From Chrysopilus asiliformis (taxonomy: Eukaryota; Arthropoda; Insecta; Diptera; Rhagionidae), in assembly GCA_964034945.1 (NCBI GenBank), contig OZ035960.1, positions 83,638,148 through 83,702,147 of the forward strand: DNA of 64,000 nucleotides, in the 5' to 3' direction. Positions 32,550 to 45,463 of the stretch are shown here, in pieces; the stretch's first letter is position 1, and every line of letters begins with the position of its first letter. Below the pieces are notes generated by a model. It had not been told where the DNA came from. It searched no databases and saw only the letters and a list, made by a program, of their open reading frames with translations. Made by a program: the position numbers and the translations under genes.

Positions 32550-34219
32550 AGGTAAGTGTACACTATTACGGCCTAGTACATTATTCCGTCCCATTTCATT
32601 AAAAGTCATAAAATAAGAAAACTGATCAACTTTTGAGGAAATCACTTGATAAAACTTGATCAGTAATGTTTACGGTGTCTAAAAATGAAGTGTAGTATAT
32701 ATTATTGTCTATCAATTACAACTAATAATCCTATTTTGATAAGTAATTCTGTGAAAAGTGCTGTGCCAAGTAACCGTGTTGTGTGAATCGTCAAGGAACT
32801 GAAGCAATTTTCTTAAGATCACAAAAAGTAAAAGGTAAGTCATTTCTAACCACATCTTTGTTTTTGTTAAAATTATGCCTTTTTTTAAGTATTTTTATTT
32901 GTACCAAAGTGTTACTCTGTGTTTTTTTTATTAAACAAGCCGTTTTACTGTCGGACGGAATTACGTTCACTAAATAATCTGACGTGTACATTATTCCGTG
33001 CCTAGGACGGAATTGACGAATAATAATTAGTTTTTCTTTGGCTTTTTTTGCAATCAATCATAAAATAAATAATTAGTTATCGGTTTTATTAAATAAAGTA
33101 TACCATAGAGGTGCACTTGAGCAAATTCCGGACCACATTTTTTCTTACTGTTTTTTAGTTATTTGAGATTTTATCAACAACTTTTTTTATATTATAAGAG
33201 AATCTTCTCCATACCACGTTTTTTGTTATTCATTACAATTTGTGTAAAATCCGAGAATTGTGTAACTTTATTATTATAAAATAAAAGAGCAATATTTTTA
33301 CTACAAGTTTTGATTAAAAACACTAAAATTATATTTATATTCTACTATTTTACCTAGCACGGAATTTGGTTCCCGACTTAATCAGACGTGTACAATATTC
33401 CGTGACAAAGACGGAATTCGCAATCGAATTAAAAACAATGACAATGTGCGGAGCCAACTGGCGTTGGCCTGAACACGATGAGGTCCTTTTTATGACGCTA
33501 AAGATGTCTTGAAGAAAATTAACTTTCAAGTGCTTTTAAATAATAGAGGAATTTATTCTATTTAAGACTTTAATTGAGCAAATAATGCAACTGTTTAAGA
33601 AAATATATTTTATATTAACTTCAATGCAATGAATTGTGATTTTTATTTTATTTTTGTATTAAATATAGAAAATATATTTTTTTTATCGAATACATATTCT
33701 ATAATCGAATAAATACATATCTGCATAAATATTGTTTTTCTTATTTAAATATTTGTTGTGTTTTATAGGAAGGAAAATCATATTATGTATACTTAATTGT
33801 TTAAACTTTCAAAACATTCAAATTATTAAATTTAAATTTCTTCATATTGGATATTTCACGATTTACGCCGCTATTGTAGTTGTTTTTATGTTTATTTCAT
33901 AAAACTTAAGCTCTTTCATACTGCTTTGTGTGCAAAACTGCAATCCCCATAGATAGGCCGGAATTAGGTACTTACTAGCACGGAATTAAATACAACGTCA
34001 TTTTTTTAGCACGGAATTACAGACAATTAAGGTGTTAACAAATTTATCAATAAATAATATAAAATATATTTTTACAAGTATGACACATATGATAATCTAC
34101 ACAGAATTGATACTAAATTATGCTAAAAAAGTTTGGCATTGCTGCTTTATCTTGGAAAAGCACAAATTCAACTGAAAGTGGCAGAACCCTTAATGGCACG
34201 GAATATGGTACAGTTACCT
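32550..34219. mobile_element. TA-flanked non-autonomous DNA transposon
   Basis: Ends AGGTAAGTGTAC and GTACAGTTACCT are inverted, each next to TA (32548-32549 and 34220-34221). ATTCCGTG/CACGGAAT words recur about ten times, mostly near the ends, the pattern of transposase-binding repeats. 1670 bp of very AT-rich DNA with no transposase. Confidence 0.7.
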
Positions 34220-34449
34220 TAAGTGAAATTTATTGTTCCTCTCAGTAAATATTGGCTTGTATTCCCAGTAAAATTTTCATACTGGAAAACTGGAATAATA
34301 GTAATTCTTACTGGGAATCTGGGGGAAATTTACCGAGATCGCAGTAAAATCTTAAAACCTCTTACATGCTATTTAAAATTTTTAAAGAATTTGATGGTTT
34401 TGGTAACATTTGTTTTTATTTTCAAATCTAATTATTTTTTTATTTATTA

Positions 34450-34734
34450 CTAGCCTGCACATCCGTCGATGCCGGGTTAAAGTTTCGTGCATAAGTTTTC
34501 TTTTCAACAAAAAACATAGAAATAACTTAAAAACTTACGCCTTTAGGACAGCAATTCGTGACTTTCCGAGAAAAAAATTGGAAAAAAAATACTTGCGTTA
34601 TCCTTACAGGACCTTCCGTTACGATTTTTGTTAGCGACCGCCTTAGAGGTAAGACGAATCTGTGTGCAAAATTTCATGGCATTCTGTTTAGTGGTTTGGG
34701 AGATACTGTAATGACTGTGGCTTATATACATAGA
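34450..34734 (-). mobile_element. Short Helitron, family H1
   Basis: On the minus strand it begins TC (TCTATGTATATAAGCC) and ends CTAG preceded by CCCGGCATCGACGG, inserted between A and T: the standard Helitron signature. Inside is one copy of GGAAGGTCCTGTAAGGATAA. 285 bp. Confidence 0.85.
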
Positions 34735-35688
34735 TATTAAATATTTCAAGATGCTTTTTCAACTTTTGCTGTTTTCCTCACACTTACAAAGATAAAGGTA
34801 TGAAAAAGAGTGCAAGCAAATAGGGAGGAAACCTTAAGTGTGAATAAAATTTGCATCGGTTTACCTTAATAGCAAAAAAATTTTGCGTCGAAAGTTACTA
34901 GTTTTACCAATTTGAAACTAGAAACTTGTTCATTGCCCTTTACAAGTGCATAAGACAAAAAAAAGTAAGTTGAATGACATTTCTCTGCTCTAAAAATTTT
35001 TTTACGCTGATGATTTGTATTTTTATGATATTAAATATACACATTGTAACATTTATGAGTAGGTATTGTACCAGTTTCTCGTCAAATGTAATCCGAGTAA
35101 TTTTTATTCATACGACAAGATGTGATATGGATCTGATATTATAACATTTAGCATTATAAATTCACCGTTTTCCTTGGATTAGAAGCTATTGTAGATGTAT
35201 TGTTTTATTTGTATTGCTATACTCCCAAAGTAATTTAAAACTTTACAACATAAAGCAACATATAATTTTTAAAGATTTATAGTTGAAAAAAAAATCACAT
35301 TTTGGTGCCACACGTTTATATTAAATTGTCCACATTTTAACAGAATTTAGCCAGACATTTCAAAGAAAATTTTGACGATAATTCTCAAAACATAGGCTTT
35401 TGGAAACCTAGATTTTTAGGTATTTATTGTATTAAATATAGAACGTATTTAATACCATATTGATAAAGTTGTATGAATTTTTGACTTCTACCGTAAATAT
35501 GTAGATATGTTTTATATACGAAAGCTTTGTTTTTACACACAAGCCGAATCTCGTTAGCCTCGAAGTCCTTGATAACTCGAAGTTTTTTCTTTCCTCTTTA
35601 AATGGCAGTGTGATCGAGGTTCGACTGTACTTAAATTCAAAATCAAACAATTAGAAAAATATTTTTAATTTGAATAAAAATCCATGCT
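34735..35688. other. No gene identified
   Basis: AT-rich. Around 35545-35635 the words GAATCTCG, ATAACTCGAAG and ATCGAGGTTCGACTGTA look like one end of a pogo/Tigger-type element similar to 56394-56690, but no second end was found. Confidence 0.35.
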
Positions 35689-35696
35689 GTTAAAAG

Positions 35697-36706
35697 CAGT
35701 GTTCAAAACTTTATTATGTTACATATATCGTTCTTTTCGCTCTTAAAAGTTTCGCTCCCAACGACAAGAACGCTTGCTGCGTTTTCCGACTCCCGTTTTC
35801 AAGAACGAAAATGATTTTCAAACGCAATCGTTCTGTAAAGAGAGAAATTTTCAGCTCCGCTGTACTGTTGCTAGGAGTCGGAACGAGCTATGCACATTTT
35901 TCGTTCTCCCTCCCAAGTTAAGCGAGAACTCCAATTGGGCAGAGGCAGCAGCAGAACTTTAGAACACATAGCGTCTTATGTGATGAGCTCCAATAAAGCA
36001 GCAGCAGAGGCAGTGGCAGAAGCAGAAACACATTTTAGCTCTAATCTCTAAATTTCTGCTTTCAATTTAACCTCACAAATCGTTGTTGATATTTTTTGCA
36101 TATTTGGACAGAAGTAAATATTTGTAATACTTGAAATGGAGGAGAAATTAATTGAATACTTAAAAAACAACGAAATATTATACGACAAATCATGCCGCGG
36201 ATCTAAATACGTACAACGTTTTGACAGGTTTCTGCTATTTTCGTCAGAATTCAAATTTCATTGTGGGACAGAAAGCAGATTCTGCTTCTGCCACTGCTAC
36301 TGCTTCTGTCTCTGCTGCTGCCTCTGCTCAATTGGAGTTCTCCCTTTAAGAACGAAATGATTTCTATTTAAGTTTTCGCTCCTTGTTCAAACCGGTTTGT
36401 GGGTCTCGCATAAAAACGAATATAAGCCTCGAGCGATGGCTTTTTGGTATGATGCACACACACATATAAGTATGTATTTTAATAGTGAGAGAACGATATT
36501 TCGCTCCCAGCATTAACGTTCTGTTCTCAAAGAACGTAAAAACAAAACGCAAATGTAAAGATCTTAAGAGCAAGAACGTAAAAACCATAATTTCGTTCTT
36601 GGGAGCGTTTTTCTGAAATACCGAATTTCGTTCTCTAGAGAGTGATTTTTATTTTCCATTGATTTCAATGCCTCCTTGGGAGCGTTTGGGAGCGTTTTGA
36701 ACAATG
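35697..36706. mobile_element. hAT non-autonomous element with inner insert
   Basis: Ends CAGTGTTCAAAAC and GTTTTGAACAATG are inverted; GTTAAAAG is duplicated exactly (35689-35696 and 36707-36714). GTTCTC/GAACG and CTCCCAA words recur through the subterminal regions. An inner inverted-repeat insert (about 35925-36345) has ends with CCAATTGGGCAGAGGCAGC and its inverse, plus CAG-rich simple sequence. Confidence 0.92.
36136..36225 (+). pseudogene. MADF-domain fragment
   Basis: From an ATG at 36136: MEEKLIEYLKNNEILYDKSC, then GSKYVQR, which matches the first helix of the MADF DNA-binding domain (LI..V...ILYD). The match stops after about 30 residues. MADF proteins are often the second ORF of PIF/Harbinger transposons as well as host regulators, so this is probably a remnant carried by the inner insert. 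Confidence 0.6.
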
Positions 36707-36758
36707 GTTAAAAGATTTAGTTGCAACTCAGTCAAAACCAAAACTATTTTATCTTTAA

Positions 36759-37425
36759 CACTCTAACTGTCACCTTTCCAAGGTAAGTTTTGAATAGCTC
36801 TTTGTCAGGTCGAAGTGTCTGACAAAACAATTTTGTATTTTATTTTTGTCAGGCCTTTTTGAATGACAACTAAATATTCGAAAAAAGCTTAACCCCCGTC
36901 GCACACTTCAACTAAGCTATGTGATCGAGGCTAGCTATAGTTACATAGCCTAGCTGGGTTAGCTCACCTCGTTGCACACTTGAGCTAAGCTACGCGGCGA
37001 TATTTTCGGTAAATATATGCATTTTTCCACTTTATCTGCAGCCATTTTTAGATATAAATTATTTAACGCGATTGAAAATATTCCGCAAAAGAATTCAATT
37101 TTCACGTTTTGCTTACACTTTTATGTCCACAAAATACTACACTTTTGCAAACACCGATTCTACACTGTATAACGCCGAAAATATTTATATGTGAGTGTCA
37201 GCGATGCCAGTGAAGTAGTTCGCGTAGTTGAGGTCTGAACTACGGGAGCGAGCTTAGTCCGCGTCGCCCATGACTACGCGATGTAGTTTCATAGTTTCGC
37301 TGAAGTATGCGGTCGCCAATGCAAATGCTAAGGATTTTACTTTCAGCGAGAAACTTAGCTCACGTAGTTGAGCTCGCTTAGCTCAAGTGTGCGACGGGGG
37401 TAAAACTGTCGTGGCAGTTAGAGTG
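36759..37425. mobile_element. TTAA-flanked MITE hosting a Harbinger MITE
   Basis: TTAA at 36755-36758 and 37426-37429; ends CACTCTAACTGTCAC and GTGGCAGTTAGAGTG are inverted. Without the inner element only about 155 bp remain. Confidence 0.85.
36893..37400. mobile_element. PIF/Harbinger-like MITE, family D
   Basis: Ends CCCCCGTCGCACACTT and AAGTGTGCGACGGGGG are exact inverses, with TAA on both sides (36890-36892 and 37401-37403). It is the same family as 27769-28194, in the opposite orientation. Confidence 0.9.
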
Positions 37426-37429
37426 TTAA

Positions 37430-38340
37430 TCAAGTTTTGTCCGAAAAAACGATTTTAAGTTTTTCCATGTGACCAATAAATATAAAAAAGCCTGCATAAG
37501 ATCAAAAATCTTTTTTTGATCTCAACAAAAGTAATAAAACGGATTTGTAAATTATAAATAAAACTTGAATAAAAATAAAAGGATTTCTTTAATAATTTAT
37601 TTAAAACACATTTTTATTTATTTACTTTAAGATCCTGATTGCAAAGGTATACGAAACAAGAAAGTACTTTGGAATTTGGTTTGTTTTTCTTTACCATTTT
37701 TATTTATGTTATTTATGGCAATTTTACGACTTCAAATTGGAAATAACGTCACTCTATCTGGAATACAATAAAACAAACCTATTTGCTTTATACGTTTTTC
37801 TACCGGCGCAAAACACAAAATCATTGAAAATCGCTCTCAAAAAATATTTTGTGTCAATTTTTCCTAACGTTTCCCCCAGTTTTTGTTAAAGCTTGAAAAG
37901 GACATTCAACTTTTTGTATACACAAGCTTTTACTTTTGGCTGTAACTGGAATTTAACTACTTTACTACCCTTCGCGAGCTACGTACAAAACAAACGAATA
38001 AAAGTGAACAAACCAATAAATTCAACCCAGACTGGGCTTCTAATTTTTTTCTTGATTGCTCAATACAAACACGGATACCATTTTCGAAATAATAAAAAAA
38101 ATGGGGTGGACAATCATAATATATACCATGTGGAGAATTGTAGGTAGTTGGCACAGGTGCAGTATGAATTTAATATAAGGGGTGGATGAATGCCCAAACT
38201 TTTTCCTTGTTTTTGAAAAATTAAGTTTTTTATCGATCAGCTATAAGCGATATGTATATCGTTGTAAAGGTTCTTTTATTACTTTTTTTTAATCTCGCAG
38301 AAAGATTAATCACAAAAAAAAATAAACGAGAAATAGTTAT
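37430..38340. other. No gene identified
   Basis: AT-rich, no element ends. The open frame at 37893-38147 has no recognisable domain. Confidence 0.35.
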
Positions 38341-38345
38341 AAGTT

Positions 38346-38700
38346 ATAGTCTCTTTTTACCCCCGGTGGAACGGGGAGGGTATATGCGTTTGGGGTGAGA
38401 TTTTGTTTGTTTGTCCTCCCCTCATAACTTGCGGTGCTTAGTCCATGCTTTTTTTATTTATTGAACCACCGAACCGGTTGGAAACAATATAATGAGGATT
38501 TTAGTATACATGACTTCAACCTACTTCCCCCTAACTAAAAAGCCCCCCCTCCTGGTCTCTTTTGATCCATTGAACCGTTTTCGATTCCGTTTTCAACATT
38601 AGGTTGAAAATATTGAAATGAATGTTTTAGGCATAAAAATTCATCCATGCCGCACTTTATACCCCTTCTACTTGCATCTTAAAGTCAGTTTACGTCGGGG
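38346..38700 (+). repeat. Possible third DINE-like family
   Basis: It opens with TTTTTACCCCCGGTGGAACG and GGGAGGGTATATGCG, a hairpin-type start like the families at 4649 and 2735, followed by TTGTTTGTTTGTCCTCCCC and ATTGAACCACCGAACCGG blocks. A single copy in the window; the far end is not defined. Confidence 0.4.
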
Positions 38701-38814
38701 CAGCCTTGTATTGAAAGACATAGTATAGGCTTTCCCGGTGCACACCAATTTTAAATTTACTCCAACAATTATATCAATCAACGAAAAATCGTTATTCGCT
38801 ATATTTTACCTTTA

Positions 38815-39345
38815 TTGAAATATTTTCGGAGTCAGCGACCCAAAAAACCCTCAGATGAGATTTTTCCTGAAAAATTTGAGCAAAATGATATTCACGTAAT
38901 CCTGACAGAACCTTTCGTTATCCTTACGGACTTATTAATGTCAGAATCGGATTCAGCCACCCCAAAAACCGTAGATGAGATTTTTTACCGGAATATCTGA
39001 GGAAAAAGTTAATCACGTTATCCTAACAGGACGTTTTCTTATCCTTATACATATCTTAATGTCAGAATCGGATTGACCGACCCCAAAAACCTTGAGATGA
39101 GATTTTTTTCCCGAAAATTTGAGGAAAAAGATAATCATGTTATCCTTACAGCACCTTCCCAAATTTCAAGTCAATCGGATGAGTGGAAGTTGGTCAAAAT
39201 TATGTTACAAGTTTTGATCCTGACAGACAGACAAACAGACAGATACGAAGGGAAGCTAAATAAAAGCTTTAAAAAAATTTTTTTTGGGTGTTGTGTATCA
39301 GATATAAAAGCGAGATAAATATTTTAAAAAAATGTTTTGATATTT
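38815..39345 (-). repeat. Family C repeat with three ~117-bp modules
   Basis: Minus orientation. Three successive modules each contain (C)CCCAAAAACC..AGATGAGATTTTT and TTATCC(T)TACAG; then CAATCGGATGAGTGGAAGT, a GACAGACAGACAAACAGAC tract and the terminal GGGTGTTGTGTATCAGATAT with AAAAGCGAGATAAATATTTT. Confidence 0.68.
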
Positions 39346-40240
39346 ATTTTATCCTTTTTAGTAATTTTGTATTTGATTAGTGTGATTATATTTGATTAGT
39401 GTAATTAGTGTGACTAAAAAATGGTAGTTGTGCCTACAGGATGTTACACTTAAATAAAGTTTTGCGAAAAATAATTATTTTTTTCAAAAGTCTTTCTTAA
39501 CCATTGTTTTTAAATATTTAAATCTCATTGGTATCTACAACATATTTTTTTAATTGAAATCGGCAGAGCCCTTTTCGAGTTATTAGACCTCATTCCACCC
39601 CTCCCCTTGTTCGTAATAGAAGAGCTATAGAGCTAAAAATTAATATTTATATTAACGCCAACATTTCAAGGTGATATCTCTTTAGGCATCTTGCCCGTCC
39701 TTATCCCACCATCCCCTTTAACTACAATGTTATGGCTTTTTACCTTTAAGCCACAATTGACTCCCCAAAGTTATAAAATATATTTGAATTCGATCAAAAA
39801 TTATTCAGTAGATTTAATTTTTACTTCACGTAAAATTTTACTCAATTTTCAGTTCATTAATCGATTAGGGTCTACACTCAACCGTAATTGAAAAATGATC
39901 AATGATGAAAATTTTTACTCGATTCAATGTAATATGGAAATACATACCTACATTACCGTAAGATTTTATCTATCCATCTTTCCAAATGTGGGGGAATTCA
40001 AATTACAAAAGAATCATCCAATAATGAGATCGGCTTTTATGAATAAATTTCAATAATTCATATTTCATTAACCCCTTTTGAAATCCTCACAGGAGTGATA
40101 AACAATTTTATCGCTTTACTGATGCGCGAAATAGAAGAGTCCTATTTCCATTCGATTTATTGGGTAAATAATTATATCAATAATAATTCAATTGATACAA
40201 AAAGCTTGCATATTCTACATATTAATGTGGGGTTTGGTAT
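39346..40240. other. No gene identified
   Basis: AT-rich sequence without supported features. Confidence 0.35.
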
Positions 40241-40245
40241 TTCCA

Positions 40246-42000
40246 GTGGCGTATATAAGCGAGGGTTCAACCCACCCTCCCCCACATTAAAATTTCTAAA
40301 AAAAAAAGAAGCGAAGCAAAGGAATAACTGAAAGAGATTCAACAGATGTACAAGCAAAACGAAAATGTGCGGTGATTTTACTGCAATTAAAATATTGAAG
40401 AAATATGAACAAAAACTTGTTCATTTTTTTTCCGCGAGTACACCAGTTTTTGAAAATTTTCGCCACACTTCCCCGTGTCAACATTGTCTGCTGAACATAG
40501 AAATGTCATGGGACAAGATCGTCTAACTGGGCTAGCTCTTGCTAGCATTTCTAGAGACGTTTATATAAAACCCGAAGAGATTATGGACAGGCTAGCGCAG
40601 CGACGGCAATGACTGAAATTAATTTTGTAGTTTATTTATTTTCCCGACTTTGTCCAGACATTGTCCTCTATTTAAGGTGTCCAAGGGAATTTTTTTAATG
40701 TATCTCGGCGCTGCTTTTCTAGGGCTGCATTATGTTGGCTGGAATTTAAAAAAAACCTCAGGACGCCCTTAAATAGAGGGGCAAAAAGATGAGGGGATGG
40801 AAACTCGAATTTGTATTTGACGTTGGTAGTTAAATTTTTTAGCTGCGGCGCAATAATTTTTACCACAATTGATTTTTTAATAAGAATTTTGACTGCGGCG
40901 CATTTTTTGTTGTATACCGAAGAACTAACAAACCTTTTATAACTAGGTATTCACGAACAAAAATTGAGACAAACCTTTTCTCTTTGATTGATCTTTCCAA
41001 ATTTCCAAGCATACACAAAAATGTGTTTTGTCCACTTTTTTTCTGGAAGGGAAGGACGCCAAATACAGTTTTTGCTCTGGGCGCCGCTTTGCCTTGTGCC
41101 GCAGGCCGCAAGTTTAATTAGCGAGGAACACAACAGTTACCGATCACCGAGTACTAACCGTATTAGCCCTTGAGTGGCTGCCAACATGCATTTTAGAATA
41201 GTCTGAACGGAAAAGGACTATAATAGAATAAAAAAATAATGTAGCGTTCAATTTAAAGGTATATATTTATGGCATGTGAGAAACGGTTTTATATAAATTT
41301 TGAGCGGCCCCGGATGGGAGAGGGGTGCGATCAACGGCTAAAAATCCCAATTTTAAAAATGTGACACTTCCACATTTCCCCCATATGTACATCAAATATG
41401 TAGCGTCATCGGGGCTAAACTGAATTTTAGCCCAACAACCCTAAAGAAATGGTTGATTGGTATGGAAGAGGTGTGAATTTAGTGCAATATATCAAAGTTG
41501 TCTTCACCTGGTGAAGGAGGCTTCAAACAGAACCTTCTGTGTCAAAAATGAAGGTTCTATTTCAATTGGACCAAAAAAATTTGAGAAAAAATCAACATTA
41601 CAAGGGATGGGAAAAAGGTCGTTTACCCTATTATTTGACTTTTGTCAGTAAAATGTAAAAACAGGTAAACTTTAGTTTTGATAGGCCTTTTAAAATATGC
41701 AATCAGTTTTTAAGTGCGACAAATATAGGGGATAGCGGGATCAAAAAAGCATGAATATATAAAGGTTCATCTACCCTATGATAGTAATTTTAAATTTTTC
41801 TGTCCGCTACTCCCAAAAAGCAAATTTCTGGTTTTTGTTTCATTTAAATTGGACGACTGGATGCTGAAAGATGGCCAAAAATCGATTTCTCGCTCGATTT
41901 TCGAGGGGGTGGGTATCCGCACCTGAAAAAGGTTCCTTGTTAGTATGTAGATTTGGCTCTTACTCAAAACCCCCCCATGATAAACCTATAGCTACGCTCC
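40246..42000 (+). mobile_element. Remnant hAT element
   Basis: The left end is CCAGTGGCGTATATAAGCGA followed by GGGTTCAACCCACCCTCCC; a candidate right end near 42000 reads AGCTACGCTCCTG preceded by CCCCCCATG. CAGTGGCGTA and CAGGAGCGTAG are typical, alignable hAT ends, but flanking 8-mers do not match, so the two ends may derive from separate insertions. Transposase tail at 40459-40612. Repeat K lies inside (40890-40960). Confidence 0.5.
40459..40612 (+). pseudogene. hAT transposase C-terminal dimerisation region
   Basis: After FATLP and a one-base insertion, the frame reads VSTLSAEHRNVMGQDRLTGL, then ALASISRDVYIKPEEIMDRL and stops at TGA 40610. Active relatives have LP.STA.AERSFS..R..K...R..MGQ.RL..LALL.I.R, so about 20 residues between SAE and RNVMGQ are deleted. 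This block mediates hAT transposase dimerisation. Confidence 0.82.
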
Positions 42001-42004
42001 TGGG

Positions 42005-42920
42005 CACATTTTCTTAGTTTTTCACTTTCCTGTTTTTGTTCTTCCCGGTTTTTTTTTTTTTTTTGAATTTTACCAGTTCTTCCTTCCAAACCTAGCTAAG
42101 GCACACGCATTGTTTTTAAGATATTTGGAAAATGGTTGAATCCTTTTGGAAACCAGCAACATATTTTTCATAAAAGGAAGAAGGACTTCCAACGCTCCTT
42201 ATAGATAGCGTTACTCATATGTTGATCGGGAGAGGCGAAAGACGATGACTCAGTTTTAGATATTGGCATTTTGTATAAGGGAATCATGCATTGAATAAGC
42301 ATTTGTGTATATTGGATTGAAGGAAAATAAACACATGTGAAAAAGTCCTTAAATTCTATCCGCAGGAAAGTAAAATCAATATATCAATGCTTTTTGGGTT
42401 GATTCGAGAACTTGAAAGTTAGATAGCACCGGAAAGATCTTTTAAATTGTAGAAGCATCGAAATTATATTTCGAATTTGTCGAACGTAATTGAGGAGGAT
42501 AGATATGTTTACCAGGGTTTATCCTTTTCCACACTGACGGAGTATTTTTTGTGCGAAGAGAGGATAAAATCGAGGGTGGCTTTTTTTAATAGAATGTGAA
42601 ATTATTATCTTATCAGTGCTTGACATAATTATATACGTATAGTGAAACGAAGGGTAAATAAATGCGGTATTCTATCCAAAGAATCGGATTTTCAACATGT
42701 ACTAATCGCTTGTGGAGATGAAACGAGAAAAAATGTTTACTCAGGTGTAATTAGATTTTTATGTATTTATGAGCATCAAGGGTGAATCTCCTCTTTAGCA
42801 AATACGATGAACTTGCAAATTCTTCAGAAAAATTTTCTCACAAAAAGGGAAATCAGAGCGAGTTTTACAAACATGCTGTAGGGGATATTTCGACCGAATA
42901 TACTAATGCTTTATTTTTTA
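42005..42920. other. No gene identified
   Basis: AT-rich with a poly-T run near 42050. No supported feature. Confidence 0.35.
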
Positions 42921-42922
42921 TA

Positions 42923-43525
42923 AAGGGTGTTTTTTTTAGACGTGTGGTTTTCAATCTGGCACTACTTTTTTCGGAGTTGGTCTTTTTGACAGTTGTCACT
43001 TGATTTATGCTCAGTTTGGTTTGCCATTTCGTCAAACGACCATGAAGCGCGTCGCACGTTCGGTGAATGGGCCCAAAATGAGATGGCCACCGATCCCGAT
43101 TTTCACAAGAAAATTTTGTTCAGCGATGAAACTCACTTTTGGTTGAATGGGTACGTCAATAAGCAAAATTGTCGCATTTGGAGGGATGGTAATCCACAAG
43201 CCATTCTTCAGACGCCGTTACATCCTCAAAAAGTCACTGTTTGGTGTGCTCTATGGGCAGAGGGAATCATTGGTCCATATTTCTTCAAAAATGAAGCCGG
43301 CCATAATGTTACAGTCAATAGGGAACGCTATAGAGCCATGATTAATGACTTTTTCGTGCCTGAATTGGAGGATGTTGATGTGGACGACCTTTGGTTCCAA
43401 CAAGACGGCGCTACATGCCATACAGCCAACGAAACAATCAATTTATTGAAGGAAACTTTTGGTGAGCGCATTATCTCGCGTCGTGGGCCTGTGGCGTGGC
43501 CTCCAAGATCGTGCGATTTAACACC
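42923..43525 (+). pseudogene. Tc1/mariner transposase, both ends truncated
   Basis: TA then AAGGGTGTTTTTTTT marks a left end like that of the 1375 element. After ~95 bp of leader the sequence jumps into the DDE domain: ARRTFGEWAQNEMATDPDFH, FSDETHF (first Asp), WLNGYVNKQNCRIW, VTVWCALWAEGIIGPYFF, RYRAMINDFFVPELE, FQQDGATCHT (second Asp), and PRSCDLTP (third Asp). I count 36 residues between the second and third Asp. All three catalytic residues are present in one open frame, but the N-terminal DNA-binding domain and the C-terminal tail are gone; the frame runs into a poly-C tract at 43533. Confidence 0.9.
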
Positions 43526-45463
43526 GGGGAGCCCCCCCCCCCCTTGAAAAATACACGCACGCCATTGGAAAAACAAAAATCGCTGACATGCAGTTTTTGC
43601 ATTCTGTTTTGAGCCACTTTTGTATTTTGGGGGTCAGTGACAGTGGGGGTCAGTGATTTTTCCACTTTTTCAAATGTTGCAAATGGGTTAATTATTTTCG
43701 CCTCCGGAATGGATTTTTATAAAAATTTCGCCTGTGGTTCACTGATTTCTCTTATATTTTGAAAATAAGTACAAAATTTATAAACATAGTACGGAAAAAT
43801 TCGATTCGCGAATCGAAAATAAAATTCTTTTGCGAACGATTCAAATGTCTCAACTTTTCAATTCGCGAATGAAAAAGAATCGAGAAGAATCATTCTTTTA
43901 ACTGTTTTAACTCAACTTTTCAATTCGCGAATGAAAAAGAATCGAAAAGAATCATTCTTTTTCCGTTTCCTTTTCGTAGAGCTAAATTGGAGTATTCGTT
44001 TATCCGCTTGTCACTTATAGTTTTAATAAATTCCCCCACCCCCGCCCCCATCCCAACCACCAGATCAACAATTTACGCCCCTCTTACCACTCCCTTTTTT
44101 TTAGTGAACATCACTTTAGAAAATTATCTTTCGATCATAAAAGGACACTATTTTATTCAGCTCAATTCGCTGACATCCTCGATGAATGCATGCCAGTATA
44201 ACTATAGATCGCTTATTGACCCAAACAATAGATTGTCATAATAACATAAATTACAATTAGTCACAACTATAATCAAATCATCAAATATAGAGATTTGGGC
44301 AATATTTTATGACAAGTTTGAAGAAGTCGTTTATTCGTATTTTATTATCTATTGGGTAGAATATCTATTTAGTTCGACTTGCGGGTAAATCAAAGTCCGG
44401 ATATATTTATATCGAAATAGAAAGCTTTATTGTATGTCGGAAAGCGATTTTTCTTACTTCAATCGAATTTTCCGATAATAATCAGATCAATTTCTGTATG
44501 CCATAACATATACCCTCAGACGAAAACGTACTTACGCTTGACTAGATATGTGTGAAAAAGGGAAATATGCCATCATTGTAAGTGAATGTAAAAGAATTTG
44601 ACCAGGAAATTCTGTACGCTTTCCTAGTGATGAAAAAACATAACAGACTTGGCTAGTTGAGGTATTTGGAAAAACGAGGGTGTTTCCATAGTAACTGCCA
44701 TCATTTTAAAATATTCCTGTTTTGTGTTCTCCCCTTTTGTCACCATTTGAGAATAGATTCCCAGCCAGTGTAGAATCAGAAACAAATCCGGTATCCATCT
44801 AAAATCGGTGGAACGCGGGCGTTGGACCACATTTTTGTTTAAGAGATTATTAGGGTGGCTTCAAGGTGTTCGGATTAATCGCTGTAAGGGACCATGACAC
44901 TGTAGCTCCTGCCCTGATATGGTTGTTTTAGTTGTTGTTGTTTGAATTGTGGTGAAATATAGGTTTTTATTACTATGAGACAGCATGTGCGACTAAAGTG
45001 TGTACAACCATTAAAGCACACCCTAAACATTGCAAGAAGTCCTTGTTTCGCAATTGAAGATATTACGGAAATTGAACTTCACATAAATATGTTACATACT
45101 CATGTGTATCACTGGAGTGTGATAAACAGAAAACATCAAAAAAATTATATGATATTGTCTGAATGGCAATAACATTGCATCACGTGCACAGTTCCGAATT
45201 TTATGAGACGAAAATATTTTTTTCGTTCAAAACAGTTCGAACTAACCGAAGATGGTAAAATAAAACATGAAAATAGCGATTGGTTTTTCGATGTAGGCAA
45301 CATTTTCTAAATTATGCGAGTTGATATTCTTGAATGTATATTTTATAAGGGTAATAATGATTTGAATGAAGAAATAAAACATTTGAAAATCACAAACAAA
45401 ATCGGTTATCTACTTTGAGGAATTTTCAATTTTAGCAGAATCAGAGAAAATTGTAATAAATAT
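43526..45463. other. Poly-C junction and unassigned sequence
   Basis: GGGGAGCCCCCCC at 43525 begins unrelated DNA. A ~48-bp unit with TTCAATTCGCGAATGAAAAA and AATCATTCTTT is tandemly duplicated at 43855-43965. The frame 44975-45172 and the minus frame 44624-44830 have no known domain. Confidence 0.45.

Noticed and set aside
40246..42000. Claim of one intact hAT unit
   Set aside because: Ends look hAT-like, but the flanking 8-mers GGTATTTC and GGCACATT do not match, so unity is unproven.
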